Below, piece by piece: positions 27,283 to 37,081 of a stretch of DNA of 64,000 nucleotides; within the stretch, counting starts at the first letter, position 1, and every line of letters starts with the position of its first letter. The translations under genes were made by a program, and so were the position numbers. Source of the stretch: Carboxylicivirga litoralis (GTDB lineage: Bacteria > Bacteroidota > Bacteroidia > Bacteroidales > Marinilabiliaceae); assembly GCF_025499605.1 (NCBI RefSeq), contig NZ_JAFMVC010000010.1:1-64000 (forward strand), written 5' to 3'. The notes beneath the pieces were generated by a model. It ran no database searches. It was given only the letters and a program-made list of their open reading frames with translations, and was not told where the DNA came from.

Positions 27283-27343
27283 AATCACCATATATAAAAA
27301 TAGCTGCTCCAAACCAGAGCAGCTATTTTTATATATGGTGATT
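27283..27343. terminator. Perfect 27-bp inverted repeat between convergent genes
   Basis: 27283-27309 and 27317-27343 are exact reverse complements across a 7-base loop. The inner GC-rich part (tagctgctc / gagcagcta) is flanked by A- and T-runs on the two sides, so it acts as a bidirectional terminator for the FabH-like gene and PBP1A. It is an unusually long, error-free stem. Confidence 0.8.
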
Positions 27344-27350
27344 GATCCTT

Positions 27351-29717
27351 CTAAAAGAATTCCTCAACATTTTCCAATTCTTCCTCTTCGGCCGCTTCAC
27401 CTTCTTCTTGATCGACAACCTTCTGTGTTTGCTGATTACAATCAAGGTTTACATAGAAATTAAGTGGTTCTTCAAACACATCTTCTTCCGTAATCTCGAT
27501 TTCCTCATTGGCATAAACTTCTTTCATATAAAGAGCAAAGATTGGTAAAGCCACATTAGCCCCCTGTCCCAGGTAGGTTGAATCAAAGTGAATATCTCTG
27601 TCTTCGCCACCGACCCACACTCCGGTTACCAGCTGTGGTGTTACCCCCATAAACCATCCATCGGAGTTATTATTGGTAGTACCCGTTTTTCCACCAATTT
27701 GTCCTGTAAACTGATATCTGTATCTTAATCGATTACCAGTTCCCTGGTTAACCACTCCCTGCAACAGGTTTAACATTAAGTAGGCTGTTGGTTCGCTAAT
27801 CGCTTCGCGTTTTTGCGGATGAAAGTCACTAATTACATTACCATAGCGATCTTCAATTCGTGTTACAATCATCGGCTCAATATGCACCCCTTTATTAGCA
27901 AAGGTACAGTAGCTGCTTGTCATTTCCATTAAACCAAAATCGGGCGTTCCTAAACACAAGGCCGGCACGGCATCCATTGGACTTTTAATACCTAACTCAT
28001 GGATGGTATTGGCAACAGCTCGTGGGTTAAACTGCTTCATCACCCAGGCTGTAATATTATTGTTCGAATTAGCTAGTCCCCATTTCAAAGTGACCATCTC
28101 ACCAGCCCGCTTACTGCCACTATTACGCGGCGTCCAGGTTTTTCCTCCGCCCAGGTAAAAAGTTTGAGCAATATTTGGTACCAAATCACAAGGTGTAAAA
28201 CCCTCCTGCATCGCCAAAGTGTATACAAATGGCTTAATAGTTGAACCTACCTGACGTTTTCCTTTACCAGCCATGTCGTACATAAAATGCTTGAAATTTG
28301 GCCCACCAACGTATGCTTTTACATGACCAGACAGGGGATCAATTGACACCATACCGGCACGCAAGTAAAATTTATAGTGATGAATCGAATCTAAAGGTGT
28401 CATCAATGTATCGCGCTCACCTTCCCATGTAAAGACAGTCATATCATACTTGGTATTGAAAACACGCATTACACTGTCCATATCAGCACCACTGCTTCTT
28501 AAACCGCGATAACGATCCGTATTTTTTATGGCACGCTCAATTATCTTTTCATAGTCTTCCTTCTCCAAATCTTCGGTATAAGGTGCTCCCGGGCGACCTT
28601 TCTTCTCTGCAAAAAATTTAGGTTGAATATCTTGACTCAAATGGTTCTTGACTGCCTCCTCAGCATAATGCTGCATGCGCGAATCAATGGTTGTATAAAT
28701 CTTCAAACCATCTTTATAAATATCGTATTTTGTTCCATCAGGACGATAATTCTTGTTTATCCAGCCATACAAGGGGTCATCCACATATCGAATACTATCT
28801 TCAATAAATTTAGCTTCCATCCACGATGGATAACTATCTCTCTGAGGCTCCGATGCCGTCAGACTTAAGCGAAGATATTCCCTAAAATAGGGTGCCGGAC
28901 CTTCTTTGTGGTCAGCTCGATTGAACTGCAAGCCTAAGGGCATGGTCGATAAAGAATCGTATTCCGCATCTGTTAAGAATTTGGCTTTCAACATCTGGTG
29001 CAATACCACATTACGACGATCTTGCGTCAGTTCTGGTCGACGAACCGGATTATAAAGTGCCGGATTTTTAAGCATCCCAATAATCACAGCAGCCTCTTCA
29101 ACCTTTAAAGTATCGGTAGCTGAATTAAAAAATGTTTGAGCGGCACTTTTGATTCCATAAGCATCATAAATAAATTCGGCCTTATTCAGGTACATCGTTA
29201 ATATTTCTTCCTTCGTATAACTTCTTTCGAGCTTTACGGCGATGACCCATTCTTTTAACTTTTGAAAAGCTCGTTCGAGTGTACTGGCAGCCTGACCATG
29301 AAATAATAATTTAGCCAGCTGCTGAGTGATTGTACTACCACCACCCGAACTCTGATCCTGCATCAGAATTGTGCGGAACATGACACGAGCCAAGCCTCGC
29401 GCATCAATACCCGAATGATCGTGAAAACGAACATCTTCAGTTGCAATCAATGCATTAACAATATTTGGAGATAATTCCTCATATGTACTATAGCTTCGGT
29501 TCTCGTTAAAATAATTACCTAATATTTGCTGGTCACTTGAAATGACTTCGGTAGCCAGGTTGCTCTTCGGGTTTTCTAACTCCTCGAAGCTTGGCATAAA
29601 ACCGAGCATGCCATATGAAATCATGGTGAATAAGGTAAAAACAGATAACATTCCTCCAATCACCACTACCCAAAAGGTAATAACCAACTTGCGATATTTT
29701 GACTTTGTTTGATTCAT
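27351..29717 (-). CDS. Penicillin-binding protein 1A (bifunctional)
   Basis: A 788-residue class A penicillin-binding protein that polymerises and cross-links peptidoglycan. A cytoplasmic stub and one membrane helix (about 9-33) precede the GT51 glycosyltransferase domain, with catalytic Glu in TEDVRFHDH (about 91-99) and GGSTITQQLAKLL (about 127-139). The transpeptidase domain shows GSTIKPFVY (about 491-499, active Ser), SNNNITAW and KTGTTNNNSD (about 675-684). The C-terminus is an acidic tail. It stands alone, with the terminator at its 3' end. Confidence 0.92.
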   Translation of the reverse strand: MNQTKSKYRKLVITFWVVVIGGMLSVFTLFTMISYGMLGFMPSFEELENPKSNLATEVISSDQQILGNYFNENRSYSTYEELSPNIVNALIATEDVRFHDHSGIDARGLARVMFRTILMQDQSSGGGSTITQQLAKLLFHGQAASTLERAFQKLKEWVIAVKLERSYTKEEILTMYLNKAEFIYDAYGIKSAAQTFFNSATDTLKVEEAAVIIGMLKNPALYNPVRRPELTQDRRNVVLHQMLKAKFLTDAEYDSLSTMPLGLQFNRADHKEGPAPYFREYLRLSLTASEPQRDSYPSWMEAKFIEDSIRYVDDPLYGWINKNYRPDGTKYDIYKDGLKIYTTIDSRMQHYAEEAVKNHLSQDIQPKFFAEKKGRPGAPYTEDLEKEDYEKIIERAIKNTDRYRGLRSSGADMDSVMRVFNTKYDMTVFTWEGERDTLMTPLDSIHHYKFYLRAGMVSIDPLSGHVKAYVGGPNFKHFMYDMAGKGKRQVGSTIKPFVYTLAMQEGFTPCDLVPNIAQTFYLGGGKTWTPRNSGSKRAGEMVTLKWGLANSNNNITAWVMKQFNPRAVANTIHELGIKSPMDAVPALCLGTPDFGLMEMTSSYCTFANKGVHIEPMIVTRIEDRYGNVISDFHPQKREAISEPTAYLMLNLLQGVVNQGTGNRLRYRYQFTGQIGGKTGTTNNNSDGWFMGVTPQLVTGVWVGGEDRDIHFDSTYLGQGANVALPIFALYMKEVYANEEIEITEEDVFEEPLNFYVNLDCNQQTQKVVDQEEGEAAEEEELENVEEFF

Positions 29718-29954
29718 CAGTACAGGATAGTTTTATTCGTTAGAAATATCAGACATTAAATTACTCGCATCAATAATTAATCCTTGCATAGATTAATGTA
29801 GCTATTGACAAGGGTTACAGTTATAGTGTATCATTATGCCGGATTCAAACCAATAATTGATATTTTGGTGTAAAAATAGTAAAATTTGATTGATAGAAAC
29901 AGGCGAACGTTTGCGTAAAGCATTTTCATTTTTTAACATTGTGACAATTTTATA

Positions 29955-29962
29955 TAATTTTG
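29955..29962 (+). promoter_or_regulatory. Perfect -7 box TAATTTTG upstream of topA
   Basis: TAATTTTG at 29955-29962 matches TAnnTTTG and lies 41 bases before the ATG at 30004. A TTG at 29939-29941 is closer than the usual spacing, so this is mainly a -7 call. Confidence 0.45.
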
Positions 29963-30003
29963 CGAGCTTTAACACTAAGTGGTGTTTGAAAGATAATTGA
30001 GAG

Positions 30004-32457
30004 ATGGGTAAAAAAACAACGGTTACAGAAGAGAATCTGGTGATAGTCGAGTCACCTGCAAAAGCAAAAACCATTGAAAAGTTTTTAGGCAAAGACTTTT
30101 TAGTGAAGTCGAGTTATGGTCATATACGTGATTTATCAAAAAGTGATTTTGGAGTTGACATCAATAATAACTATCAACCAGATTATATAATCTCTTCCGA
30201 CAAAAAGGATGTTGTTAAAGAACTAAAACAATTAGCTAAGAATGCCAAAATGGTATGGCTCGCTTCCGATGAAGACCGCGAAGGAGAAGCTATTGCCTGG
30301 CACTTGTTCGAAACGCTTGGGTTGAAAGAAGAAAACACACGTCGCATTGTGTTTCACGAGATTACAAAGGATGCCATCCAAAAAGCCGTTGAAAACCCTC
30401 GCAAAATTGATACCAACCTGGTAAATGCACAGCAAGCCCGTCGTGTACTCGACCGCTTGGTAGGTTTTGAACTATCGCCAGTTTTATGGCGCAAGGTAAA
30501 ACCCTCTTTATCAGCCGGACGCGTGCAGTCTGTGGCGGTTCGACTGATTGTTGACCGGGAGCGCGAAGTATTTGCTTTTAAACCAACATCGTCATACCGC
30601 GTAACCGCTTTGTTTGAGGTAAGCGATGAAAAAGGACGTGTTAAAGAACTAAAAGCTGAACTACATAAGCGCTTTAAAACACTTGAAGAAACCAAAGCTT
30701 TTGTAGAGCAATGCTCCGATGCTGAATTTTTAGTATCACAGATCGAGAAAAAGCCGATGAAGAAATCGCCGGCTGCTCCCTTTACAACTTCTACCCTGCA
30801 ACAAGAGGCATCGCGTAAGTTGGGCTACTCGGTTTCGCAAACCATGTCCATCGCTCAAAAACTATACGAAGCTGGTAAAATAACATACATGCGTACCGAC
30901 TCGGTAAACCTATCTGACCTGGCCTTAAACATGGCATCAACGATGATTACTGAGAAAATGGGTGCCGAGTATGTGAAAATAAGAAAATACAAGACGAAAG
31001 CTAAGGGGGCTCAAGAGGCTCACGAAGCCATCCGTCCAACGTATTTAGATAAAGAAACTGTCTCTGGCTCAGCCCAGGAGAAAAAGCTATATGAACTTAT
31101 TTGGAAGCGTACTATTGCTTCGCAAATGAGTGATGCACAACTGGAAAAAACGATCATCCATATAAATGCCGGTTCTACAGGAGAGAAATTTACAGCCACC
31201 GGTGAGGTCATCAAATTCGATGGATTCTTAAAAGTTTATATTGAATCAACTGATACAGAAGGTGAGCAGGATGATAAAGAGGGTGTATTACTGCCACCAA
31301 TGAATGAAGGCGACGTATTAGACATGCTAAATGTTGAAGCTCGTCAGCGCTGGAACCAGAAACCGGCAAGATACACGGAAGCCAGCCTGGTTCGGAAACT
31401 AGAGGAATTAGGTATCGGGCGTCCGTCAACTTATGCGCCAACCATTTCAACCATTCAGAACCGTGGGTATGTTGAAAAAGAAGATCGCGACGGAACAGAG
31501 CGCGTTTACCAACACATCTGGCTCGAAAAAGGCAAACAACTGGTTGAAAGTGAAAAAACGGAGATTACAGGAGCCGAACGCAGCAAGCTATTCCCAACAG
31601 ACATAGGTATGGTGGTGAACGACTTCCTGGTTAAATATTTTGAAAACATTGTGTCGTTTGACTTCACAGCGAAAGTTGAAAAGGAATTTGATGATGTTGC
31701 CCTTGGTAATATTGAATGGAGCAAGTCTATCGACGAGTTTTACAAGCCATTCCATGTGAAGGTGGAAGAAACGTTAGAGGTGTCTGAAAAAAGTACAGGA
31801 GAGCGTATTTTAGGCATCGATCCAACAAGTGGCCAGCAAGTATCGGTTCGTATCGGACGTTTTGGTCCTTTGGCACAAATTGGTGTTTCATCGGAAGATG
31901 AAGATGCTGAAAAACCACGCTTTGCTTCATTGCGCAAAGGACAGCACCTGGAAACCATCACGCTTGAAGAAGCCCTTGATTTGTTTAAATTACCGCGTAC
32001 TTTAGGCGAGTTTGAAAACAAAGTAGTAGTGATTGGCATTGGCCGATTCGGTCCTTACATTCGCCACGACAGCAAATTTACTTCGCTTAAAAAAGGGGTG
32101 GACGATCCGTTTGAAATCGATTTAGAAACCGCCATTGAACGCATCAAAACCAAGCGCGAAGAAGACCTTAAGAAAATCATTAAGTTATTTGATGAAGAGC
32201 CGGATTTACAGATTCTTAACGGACGCTGGGGACCTTTTATCAAATATCAGAAAAAGAATTATAAGATTCCGAAAGATAAAAATGCAGAAGAATTATCTTT
32301 GGAAGACTGCCAGGCTTTGATTGCTGACCAGTCAAAAGCAACAACTAAAAAAGGCGCCAAGTCAACTGCAAAAAAGACGACTGCCAAAAAAACAACAGCT
32401 GCAAAAAAGAAAACAACGACAACTAAAAAGAAAACGAGCACTAAAAAAACCAAATAA
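30004..32457 (+). CDS. topA: DNA topoisomerase I
   Basis: An 817-residue type IA topoisomerase relaxing negative supercoils. The Toprim domain has VIVESPAKAKTIEKFLG (13-29) and SDEDREGEAIAWHL (about 89-102). The active-site tyrosine lies in TYMRTDSVNLS (about 297-307), followed by GIGRPSTYAPTISTIQNRGY (about 473-492). C-terminal repeats of the FGPYIRHD type (about 681-690, and WGPFIKY near 742) replace zinc ribbons, because no Cys4 clusters are present. The last ~40 residues are a lysine-threonine tail built from KKT and AKK repeats, likely a DNA-binding extension. It is 8 bases upstream of the arginase-like gene. Confidence 0.93.
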   Translation: MGKKTTVTEENLVIVESPAKAKTIEKFLGKDFLVKSSYGHIRDLSKSDFGVDINNNYQPDYIISSDKKDVVKELKQLAKNAKMVWLASDEDREGEAIAWHLFETLGLKEENTRRIVFHEITKDAIQKAVENPRKIDTNLVNAQQARRVLDRLVGFELSPVLWRKVKPSLSAGRVQSVAVRLIVDREREVFAFKPTSSYRVTALFEVSDEKGRVKELKAELHKRFKTLEETKAFVEQCSDAEFLVSQIEKKPMKKSPAAPFTTSTLQQEASRKLGYSVSQTMSIAQKLYEAGKITYMRTDSVNLSDLALNMASTMITEKMGAEYVKIRKYKTKAKGAQEAHEAIRPTYLDKETVSGSAQEKKLYELIWKRTIASQMSDAQLEKTIIHINAGSTGEKFTATGEVIKFDGFLKVYIESTDTEGEQDDKEGVLLPPMNEGDVLDMLNVEARQRWNQKPARYTEASLVRKLEELGIGRPSTYAPTISTIQNRGYVEKEDRDGTERVYQHIWLEKGKQLVESEKTEITGAERSKLFPTDIGMVVNDFLVKYFENIVSFDFTAKVEKEFDDVALGNIEWSKSIDEFYKPFHVKVEETLEVSEKSTGERILGIDPTSGQQVSVRIGRFGPLAQIGVSSEDEDAEKPRFASLRKGQHLETITLEEALDLFKLPRTLGEFENKVVVIGIGRFGPYIRHDSKFTSLKKGVDDPFEIDLETAIERIKTKREEDLKKIIKLFDEEPDLQILNGRWGPFIKYQKKNYKIPKDKNAEELSLEDCQALIADQSKATTKKGAKSTAKKTTAKKTTAAKKKTTTTKKKTSTKKTK

Positions 32458-32465
32458 CCCAAACT

Positions 32466-33623
32466 GTGACCGAAGACTGGATACACTATTTCGCCCAACC
32501 GAACTATCAGATTACTGAAGCATTTGTTGGTTCGGTTGACGAACGACTTAACAACCAAATAACACCTTTGCAAAGCCCATCCTCGATTAACTGGGATGAA
32601 GTTGATGTTGCCATCATTGGCATCATCGATTCGCGTAATTCGGCGCACAAAGGTTGTGATATGGCTCCAGATAAAACACGCGGTCACTTGTATGGTTTAC
32701 GATCGTTATCAAAACCACTGAAAATTGTCGATATGGGCAACCTGCTCGGCAATACTCTAGACGATCGTTACAAAGCCTTAGAAGATATCATCAACAAGCT
32801 GTTAGAACTGAAAGTACTTCCAATCATAATTGGAGGCAGTCAGGACTACACCTTACCGATGGTTAAAGGCCTACGCCACCACAAAAGCAACTATAACTTA
32901 GCTATTATTGACTCTAAAATAGACTGGCTGGTCCCAGAACAAGACTTTTCGGCCTCCAGTTATTTAGGTTTTTTATGTGATAATGGACTTGCTCCTGCTG
33001 ACCTATCCATTATTGCTGCTCAAAAATATTTATTCAGCTCCTATCAGGAAGAGCAAATCAAAAAGCATTCGTTCGATATTTTGCGATTAGGTCAAATCCG
33101 ACAGCAGGGGCATAAAGTTATTGAACCCCCAATGCGCGATGCCGATGCTTTAAGTGTTGACATGACGTGCGTTCGCCAGTGCGACCAACCAGCTCACCTG
33201 ACACCAATGCCCAATGGCTTGAGTGGTGAAGAACTCTGCCAATGCCTTTGGTATGCCGGCCAGAGTGATCGCCTGAAAGTTTTTGGTCTATTTGAGCTTG
33301 ATACACAATTAGATACAAAACAACAAGGCGTAGTTTTAAAAGCACAAGCCATCTGGCACATACTAGAAGGCATTGCTTTACGTTATAATGATTATCCGGT
33401 GAAAGATTTGGATAGCTATCGTCAATTTATTGTCTACCTGGAAGATTACGAACTCGAAATAAAGTTTTACAACAATCACGATAACGACAGGTGGTGGGTT
33501 GAGATTCCTGGTGAAAACAATGATGCCGAAGTTATTGCTTGTGCTCGTAACGATTTTGATGCTGCATCGACCAATGAGATACCGGAAAAATGGTTTCGCT
33601 ACATTCAAAAAAAACGATTGTAA
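32466..33623 (+). CDS. Arginase/formimidoylglutamase-fold protein with lost metal ligands
   Basis: A 385-residue protein of the ureohydrolase fold. Compared with arginase-type enzymes, GGxHD is GGSQD (123-127), DAHxD is DSKID (149-153) and SxDxDxxDP starts SVDMT (230-234). So the ligands D149, D153 and D232 remain, but both histidines and the second Asp of the last motif are gone. It is probably not a manganese hydrolase. The C-terminal ~90 residues (after about 295) are longer than in arginases. GTG at 32466, 8 bases after topA, is the start. The position between topA and the type IX secretion genes suggests a role there or in regulation (inference). Confidence 0.78.
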   Translation: MTEDWIHYFAQPNYQITEAFVGSVDERLNNQITPLQSPSSINWDEVDVAIIGIIDSRNSAHKGCDMAPDKTRGHLYGLRSLSKPLKIVDMGNLLGNTLDDRYKALEDIINKLLELKVLPIIIGGSQDYTLPMVKGLRHHKSNYNLAIIDSKIDWLVPEQDFSASSYLGFLCDNGLAPADLSIIAAQKYLFSSYQEEQIKKHSFDILRLGQIRQQGHKVIEPPMRDADALSVDMTCVRQCDQPAHLTPMPNGLSGEELCQCLWYAGQSDRLKVFGLFELDTQLDTKQQGVVLKAQAIWHILEGIALRYNDYPVKDLDSYRQFIVYLEDYELEIKFYNNHDNDRWWVEIPGENNDAEVIACARNDFDAASTNEIPEKWFRYIQKKRL

Positions 33624-33653
33624 ATCAACCTAAAACAATGTTTTTGTGATTTA

Positions 33654-33661
33654 TAATTTTG
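33654..33661 (+). promoter_or_regulatory. Perfect -7 box TAATTTTG upstream of porP
   Basis: TAATTTTG at 33654-33661 matches TAnnTTTG exactly. It lies about 148 bases before porP, so the type IX secretion operon would carry a long leader, with an A/T-rich untranslated region. No well-spaced TTG is seen. Confidence 0.4.
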
Positions 33662-33808
33662 AAAAACGAAACCTTTAATATGAATTTAGAGTATATATCC
33701 CCAGCATTTTGTCCGCTGGTAGTAATAAACGTTTGAAGAGTATTGTCTTCAATCAGATAAAATTTAAGAACTACGGTTCATTTTTGTTAACACCAGCTTT
33801 TTTAAGGC

Positions 33809-34786
33809 ATGGCTAGGAGAATAGTATTTTTTCTGTTATTTTGCGTTGCTTCAATTTCATGGGGGCAACAATATCCACAGTTCAGTCAGAACATGTTTAA
33901 TCAGCTGACTGTCAACCCGGGATATGCAGGTACAAGCGAAATGATGAATATTACGCTTGGTAACAGACAACAGTGGATGGGAGGTTTTAAAGACAAAATC
34001 AATGAAACATCCATGGCTCCAAGTACAACGGTTTTTGGAGTTGATACAGAAATTAATTTATTGGGATGGAACAGCGGAGTTGGTTTTTCAATCATGAACG
34101 ACGAAATAGGCGCCTTTACAACCTTGTATATGTCGGCTATTTATGCTAAAAGATGGGAAACTGATTACGGTAAGTTAGGAGTAGGGCTTTCTTTGGGCTT
34201 GATTAATCAAGGTATCAATGGAAGTTTACTCTACACATTGCCAGATGACAATGACGACCTTTTAGGAAAAAAATCTCATGACAGAGAAACATTTACTGAG
34301 GAGCAAGGAATGGCATTTGATGTAGGGTTTGGCGCTTTTCTGGAACACAAAGAGTATTATCTGGGTATTTCAGTGGCACACCTTAATCAACCAAAACCTA
34401 AATTTAAGGACACATACGCTTCTTACCTTAACCGTACCGTTTTTATCACTGGAGGCTATCGCATTCAAATGAAGAAACGACCAATTGTATTAGTACCATC
34501 CGTGTTTCTGAAAACAAATATGTCGAGCTACCAGATTGACTGGAACATTAACGGCATATTGAAAGACAAATATTGGGGCGGACTAACTTACCGAATGCAA
34601 GACGCCATTGTTTTGCTGGGAGGCGTTGAATTAAACAACGGACTTCGAATCGGATATAGTTACGACATAAGCATCTCAGAGTTAAGTGGAGCCAGAAGTG
34701 GTTCGCATGAAATAATGCTCGGATATCGTTTTGATTTAAGCCTCGAGAAAAGAAAGAAACAATACAAGAGTGTACGATATTTATAA
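33809..34786 (+). CDS. PorP/SprF-family type IX secretion outer-membrane protein
   Basis: A 325-residue outer-membrane beta-barrel protein of the PorP/SprF family. It has a signal peptide of about 19 residues ending SISWG, then the family N-terminus QQYPQFSQNMFNQLTVNPGYAG (split here into two short blocks of 20 or fewer: QYPQFSQNMFNQ and LTVNPGYAG). It ends with a hydrophobic aromatic strand region and HEIMLGYRFDLSL. Members function with GldK-GldN in type IX secretion. Its place directly before gldK matches the porP-porK order of Porphyromonas. Confidence 0.9.
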   Translation: MARRIVFFLLFCVASISWGQQYPQFSQNMFNQLTVNPGYAGTSEMMNITLGNRQQWMGGFKDKINETSMAPSTTVFGVDTEINLLGWNSGVGFSIMNDEIGAFTTLYMSAIYAKRWETDYGKLGVGLSLGLINQGINGSLLYTLPDDNDDLLGKKSHDRETFTEEQGMAFDVGFGAFLEHKEYYLGISVAHLNQPKPKFKDTYASYLNRTVFITGGYRIQMKKRPIVLVPSVFLKTNMSSYQIDWNINGILKDKYWGGLTYRMQDAIVLLGGVELNNGLRIGYSYDISISELSGARSGSHEIMLGYRFDLSLEKRKKQYKSVRYL

Positions 34787-34830
34787 GATATAAGAATAAG
34801 TAAAAGAGTAATTCAGATATTAAGGCTATT

Positions 34831-36159
34831 ATGAAGAAAGTACTTGCCATCAGTGTCATTTTAATCACCATCTTAACTGGATGCGGACAATCCAGCGGTG
34901 GAGAATTAACTGGCGTAGCACGCCGGGCCTCATTTTATGAACCAGATCCTTACGGAATGTTATTTATTCCACAAGGAAGTTTCAACATGGGACCAAATGA
35001 TATGGACATTGCCAATACAATGACCTCTCAATCAAAAACCGTTTCGGTTCGTTCATTCTGGATGGATGAAACAGAAATTACAAACAGCGAATACCGCCAG
35101 TTTGTATATTGGGTGAGAGACTCTATTGCACGTCGTTTATTAGGTGAGCAGTTCGAAGAATTTCTTATTAGCGAAGATTATCTTGGCAACGAGATTGATC
35201 CTCCTTTTGTTAATTGGGACGAACCAATTGAATGGGACAATGAAGAGTATGCCGAGATTTTGGATGAAATGTTCTTACCTGAGAACGAGCGTTTCTTCAG
35301 AAGAAAAGAAATTGATACGCGCAAATTAACTTACGAGTACGAATGGGTTGACCTTTTGCAAGCAGCTAAAAGAAGCAACCGTTATAACTTTGAAACAAAG
35401 CAGTACGAAGGTGTAGCTTACGACCAATATGGCGAAGAGCGCGAAATTAAAGACCGCTCAGCTTTCATCATGAAAGACGCAGTTAATGTTTATCCTGATA
35501 CACTTTGTTGGATTGCCGACTTCACCTATTCATTCAATGAACCTTGGACCGAAAAGTATTTCTGGCACCCTGGTTTCGATGAGTATCCTGTAGTAGGTGT
35601 AAACTGGAAACAAGCAACGGCTTTCTGTATTTGGAGAACTCAATTATTGAACAACTTCCTTCAGAGTAAAGGAGAGCCTCCGGTAAACAACTATCGCTTG
35701 CCAACCGAAGCTGAATGGGAATATGCCGCACGCGGTGGTCTGGATCATGCTAATTATCCATGGGGTGGTATGTACACTCGTAATGATAAAGGGTGCTTCC
35801 TGGCTAACTTTAAGCCTCTTCGTGGTCGTTATGGTGATGATGGTGGTATGACAACTATGTCCGTAGGTTCATACGCGCCTAATGATTACGGCTTATTTGA
35901 CATGGCTGGTAATATTGCTGAATGGACTTCTAGTGCTTACGATGAATCAGCTTACACTTTTACACACGATTTTAATCCTACTTATAAGTACAATGCCTTA
36001 CCAGATGATCCACACGTAATGAAAAGAAAAGTTCTTCGTGGAGGTTCATGGAAAGATGTAGGTTATTTCCTTCAAAATGGTACACGTACATATGAGTATC
36101 AGGATTCATCTACATCATTTATCGGTTTCCGATGTGTAAGAGATTACATTGGTGACTAA
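34831..36159 (+). CDS. gldK: Type IX secretion lipoprotein GldK/PorK
   Basis: A 442-residue outer-membrane lipoprotein with a lipobox ending at Cys18 (ILTGC). The body is a formylglycine-generating-enzyme/sulfatase-modifying fold: FIPQGSFNMG, WMDETEITNSEYRQF (about 75-89), YPVVGVNWKQATAFCIWRTQ, NYRLPTEAEWEYAARGG (about 287-303), GNIAEW and LRGGSWKDVGY near the C-terminus. GldK forms the periplasmic ring of the type IX machine with GldN. It contains a family-specific insertion between the FGE core segments. It follows porP after 44 bases. Confidence 0.92.
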   Translation: MKKVLAISVILITILTGCGQSSGGELTGVARRASFYEPDPYGMLFIPQGSFNMGPNDMDIANTMTSQSKTVSVRSFWMDETEITNSEYRQFVYWVRDSIARRLLGEQFEEFLISEDYLGNEIDPPFVNWDEPIEWDNEEYAEILDEMFLPENERFFRRKEIDTRKLTYEYEWVDLLQAAKRSNRYNFETKQYEGVAYDQYGEEREIKDRSAFIMKDAVNVYPDTLCWIADFTYSFNEPWTEKYFWHPGFDEYPVVGVNWKQATAFCIWRTQLLNNFLQSKGEPPVNNYRLPTEAEWEYAARGGLDHANYPWGGMYTRNDKGCFLANFKPLRGRYGDDGGMTTMSVGSYAPNDYGLFDMAGNIAEWTSSAYDESAYTFTHDFNPTYKYNALPDDPHVMKRKVLRGGSWKDVGYFLQNGTRTYEYQDSSTSFIGFRCVRDYIGD

Positions 36160-36205
36160 TCAAATCAATTTTTAGGACGGTTAATTGAAAAAAAATTAGT
36201 TCATT

Positions 36206-37042
36206 ATGAGTATTTCGGAATTTGTTGAGAGCCCTGGCTATAAAAAAGTAATGGGTAAAGTATACGGTCTTGGTGCAGCTGTTGTAATTTTAGGAGCACT
36301 GTGGAAAATTCTTCACTTACCTGGAGCAGCCTATATGTTGATAGCTGGTTTAGGAACAGAAGCGATTATTTTTGCCCTTTCTGCCTTTGAAAAACCACAC
36401 GAAATGCCCGATTGGGGTTTAGTTTATCCAGAATTACATGGTTTAGAACCTAGAGAAAAAGGTGGTTCTGGTGGTGGTGGTAGCGAGTTAGCTGCTTTAG
36501 TACAGAGTGGCAATCTTGACCAAAAAGATATATCTAAATTAACAGAAGGTATCAAGAAGTTGTCAGACACTTCATCTCAATTATCTGATTTAGGCAATGC
36601 AACAGTAGCTACTGATGCCTACATCAATAACATGAAAAATGCTGGCGAAGCTGTTGGTCAGTTTGCTAATCAGCAAGCATCAATGGCACAAAGTAGCGAA
36701 GCATTAGCTAATGTATATGCATCATCGGGCGAAAGTTTGAAAGCTCACTTCGAGACACTTCAATCGAATAACCAATCGTATGGTGAAAAGTTAGGTGATG
36801 TAACAAAGAACTTAGCTGCTATTAATTCCGCTTACGAATTACAATTACAAGGCGTTAACAGTCAGGTTCAAGCCTCACAAGCTTTAACACAAGGCTTATC
36901 TGAAATTACAAACCAATTTCAACAATCGGCTAACGATGCTAAGGTATACCGCGAACAAGTGGCGCAGTTAAGCCAATCTGTATCAGAGCTAAATGCTATT
37001 TATGGCAATATGCTTAGTGCCATGAATATGAGTAACAAATAA
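36206..37042 (+). CDS. gldL: Type IX secretion inner-membrane motor protein GldL/PorL
   Basis: A 278-residue inner-membrane protein. Two transmembrane helices in the first ~62 residues contain membrane-embedded polar residues: Lys34 in ALWKILH and Glu52 in GTEAIIF. They correspond in position to the charged pair implicated in proton flow through the GldLM motor. A glycine-rich linker (about 87-92) leads into a coiled-coil cytoplasmic domain (about 105-270). GldL and GldM together form the proton-driven motor. The ORF follows gldK by 46 bases. Confidence 0.92.
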   Translation: MSISEFVESPGYKKVMGKVYGLGAAVVILGALWKILHLPGAAYMLIAGLGTEAIIFALSAFEKPHEMPDWGLVYPELHGLEPREKGGSGGGGSELAALVQSGNLDQKDISKLTEGIKKLSDTSSQLSDLGNATVATDAYINNMKNAGEAVGQFANQQASMAQSSEALANVYASSGESLKAHFETLQSNNQSYGEKLGDVTKNLAAINSAYELQLQGVNSQVQASQALTQGLSEITNQFQQSANDAKVYREQVAQLSQSVSELNAIYGNMLSAMNMSNK

Positions 37043-37081
37043 TCAGGTAGATCATTAATTAACTGCTAAAAAGAAAACACT

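Noticed and set aside
27351-29717. PBP1A could be a type IX or capsule gene
   Set aside because: Both the glycosyltransferase and transpeptidase motifs are intact, so a cell-wall synthase is the simpler call.
30354-30695. Open frame on the minus strand inside topA
   Set aside because: It overlaps the strongly conserved topA coding sequence and shows no recognisable domain; it is a reverse-strand shadow.
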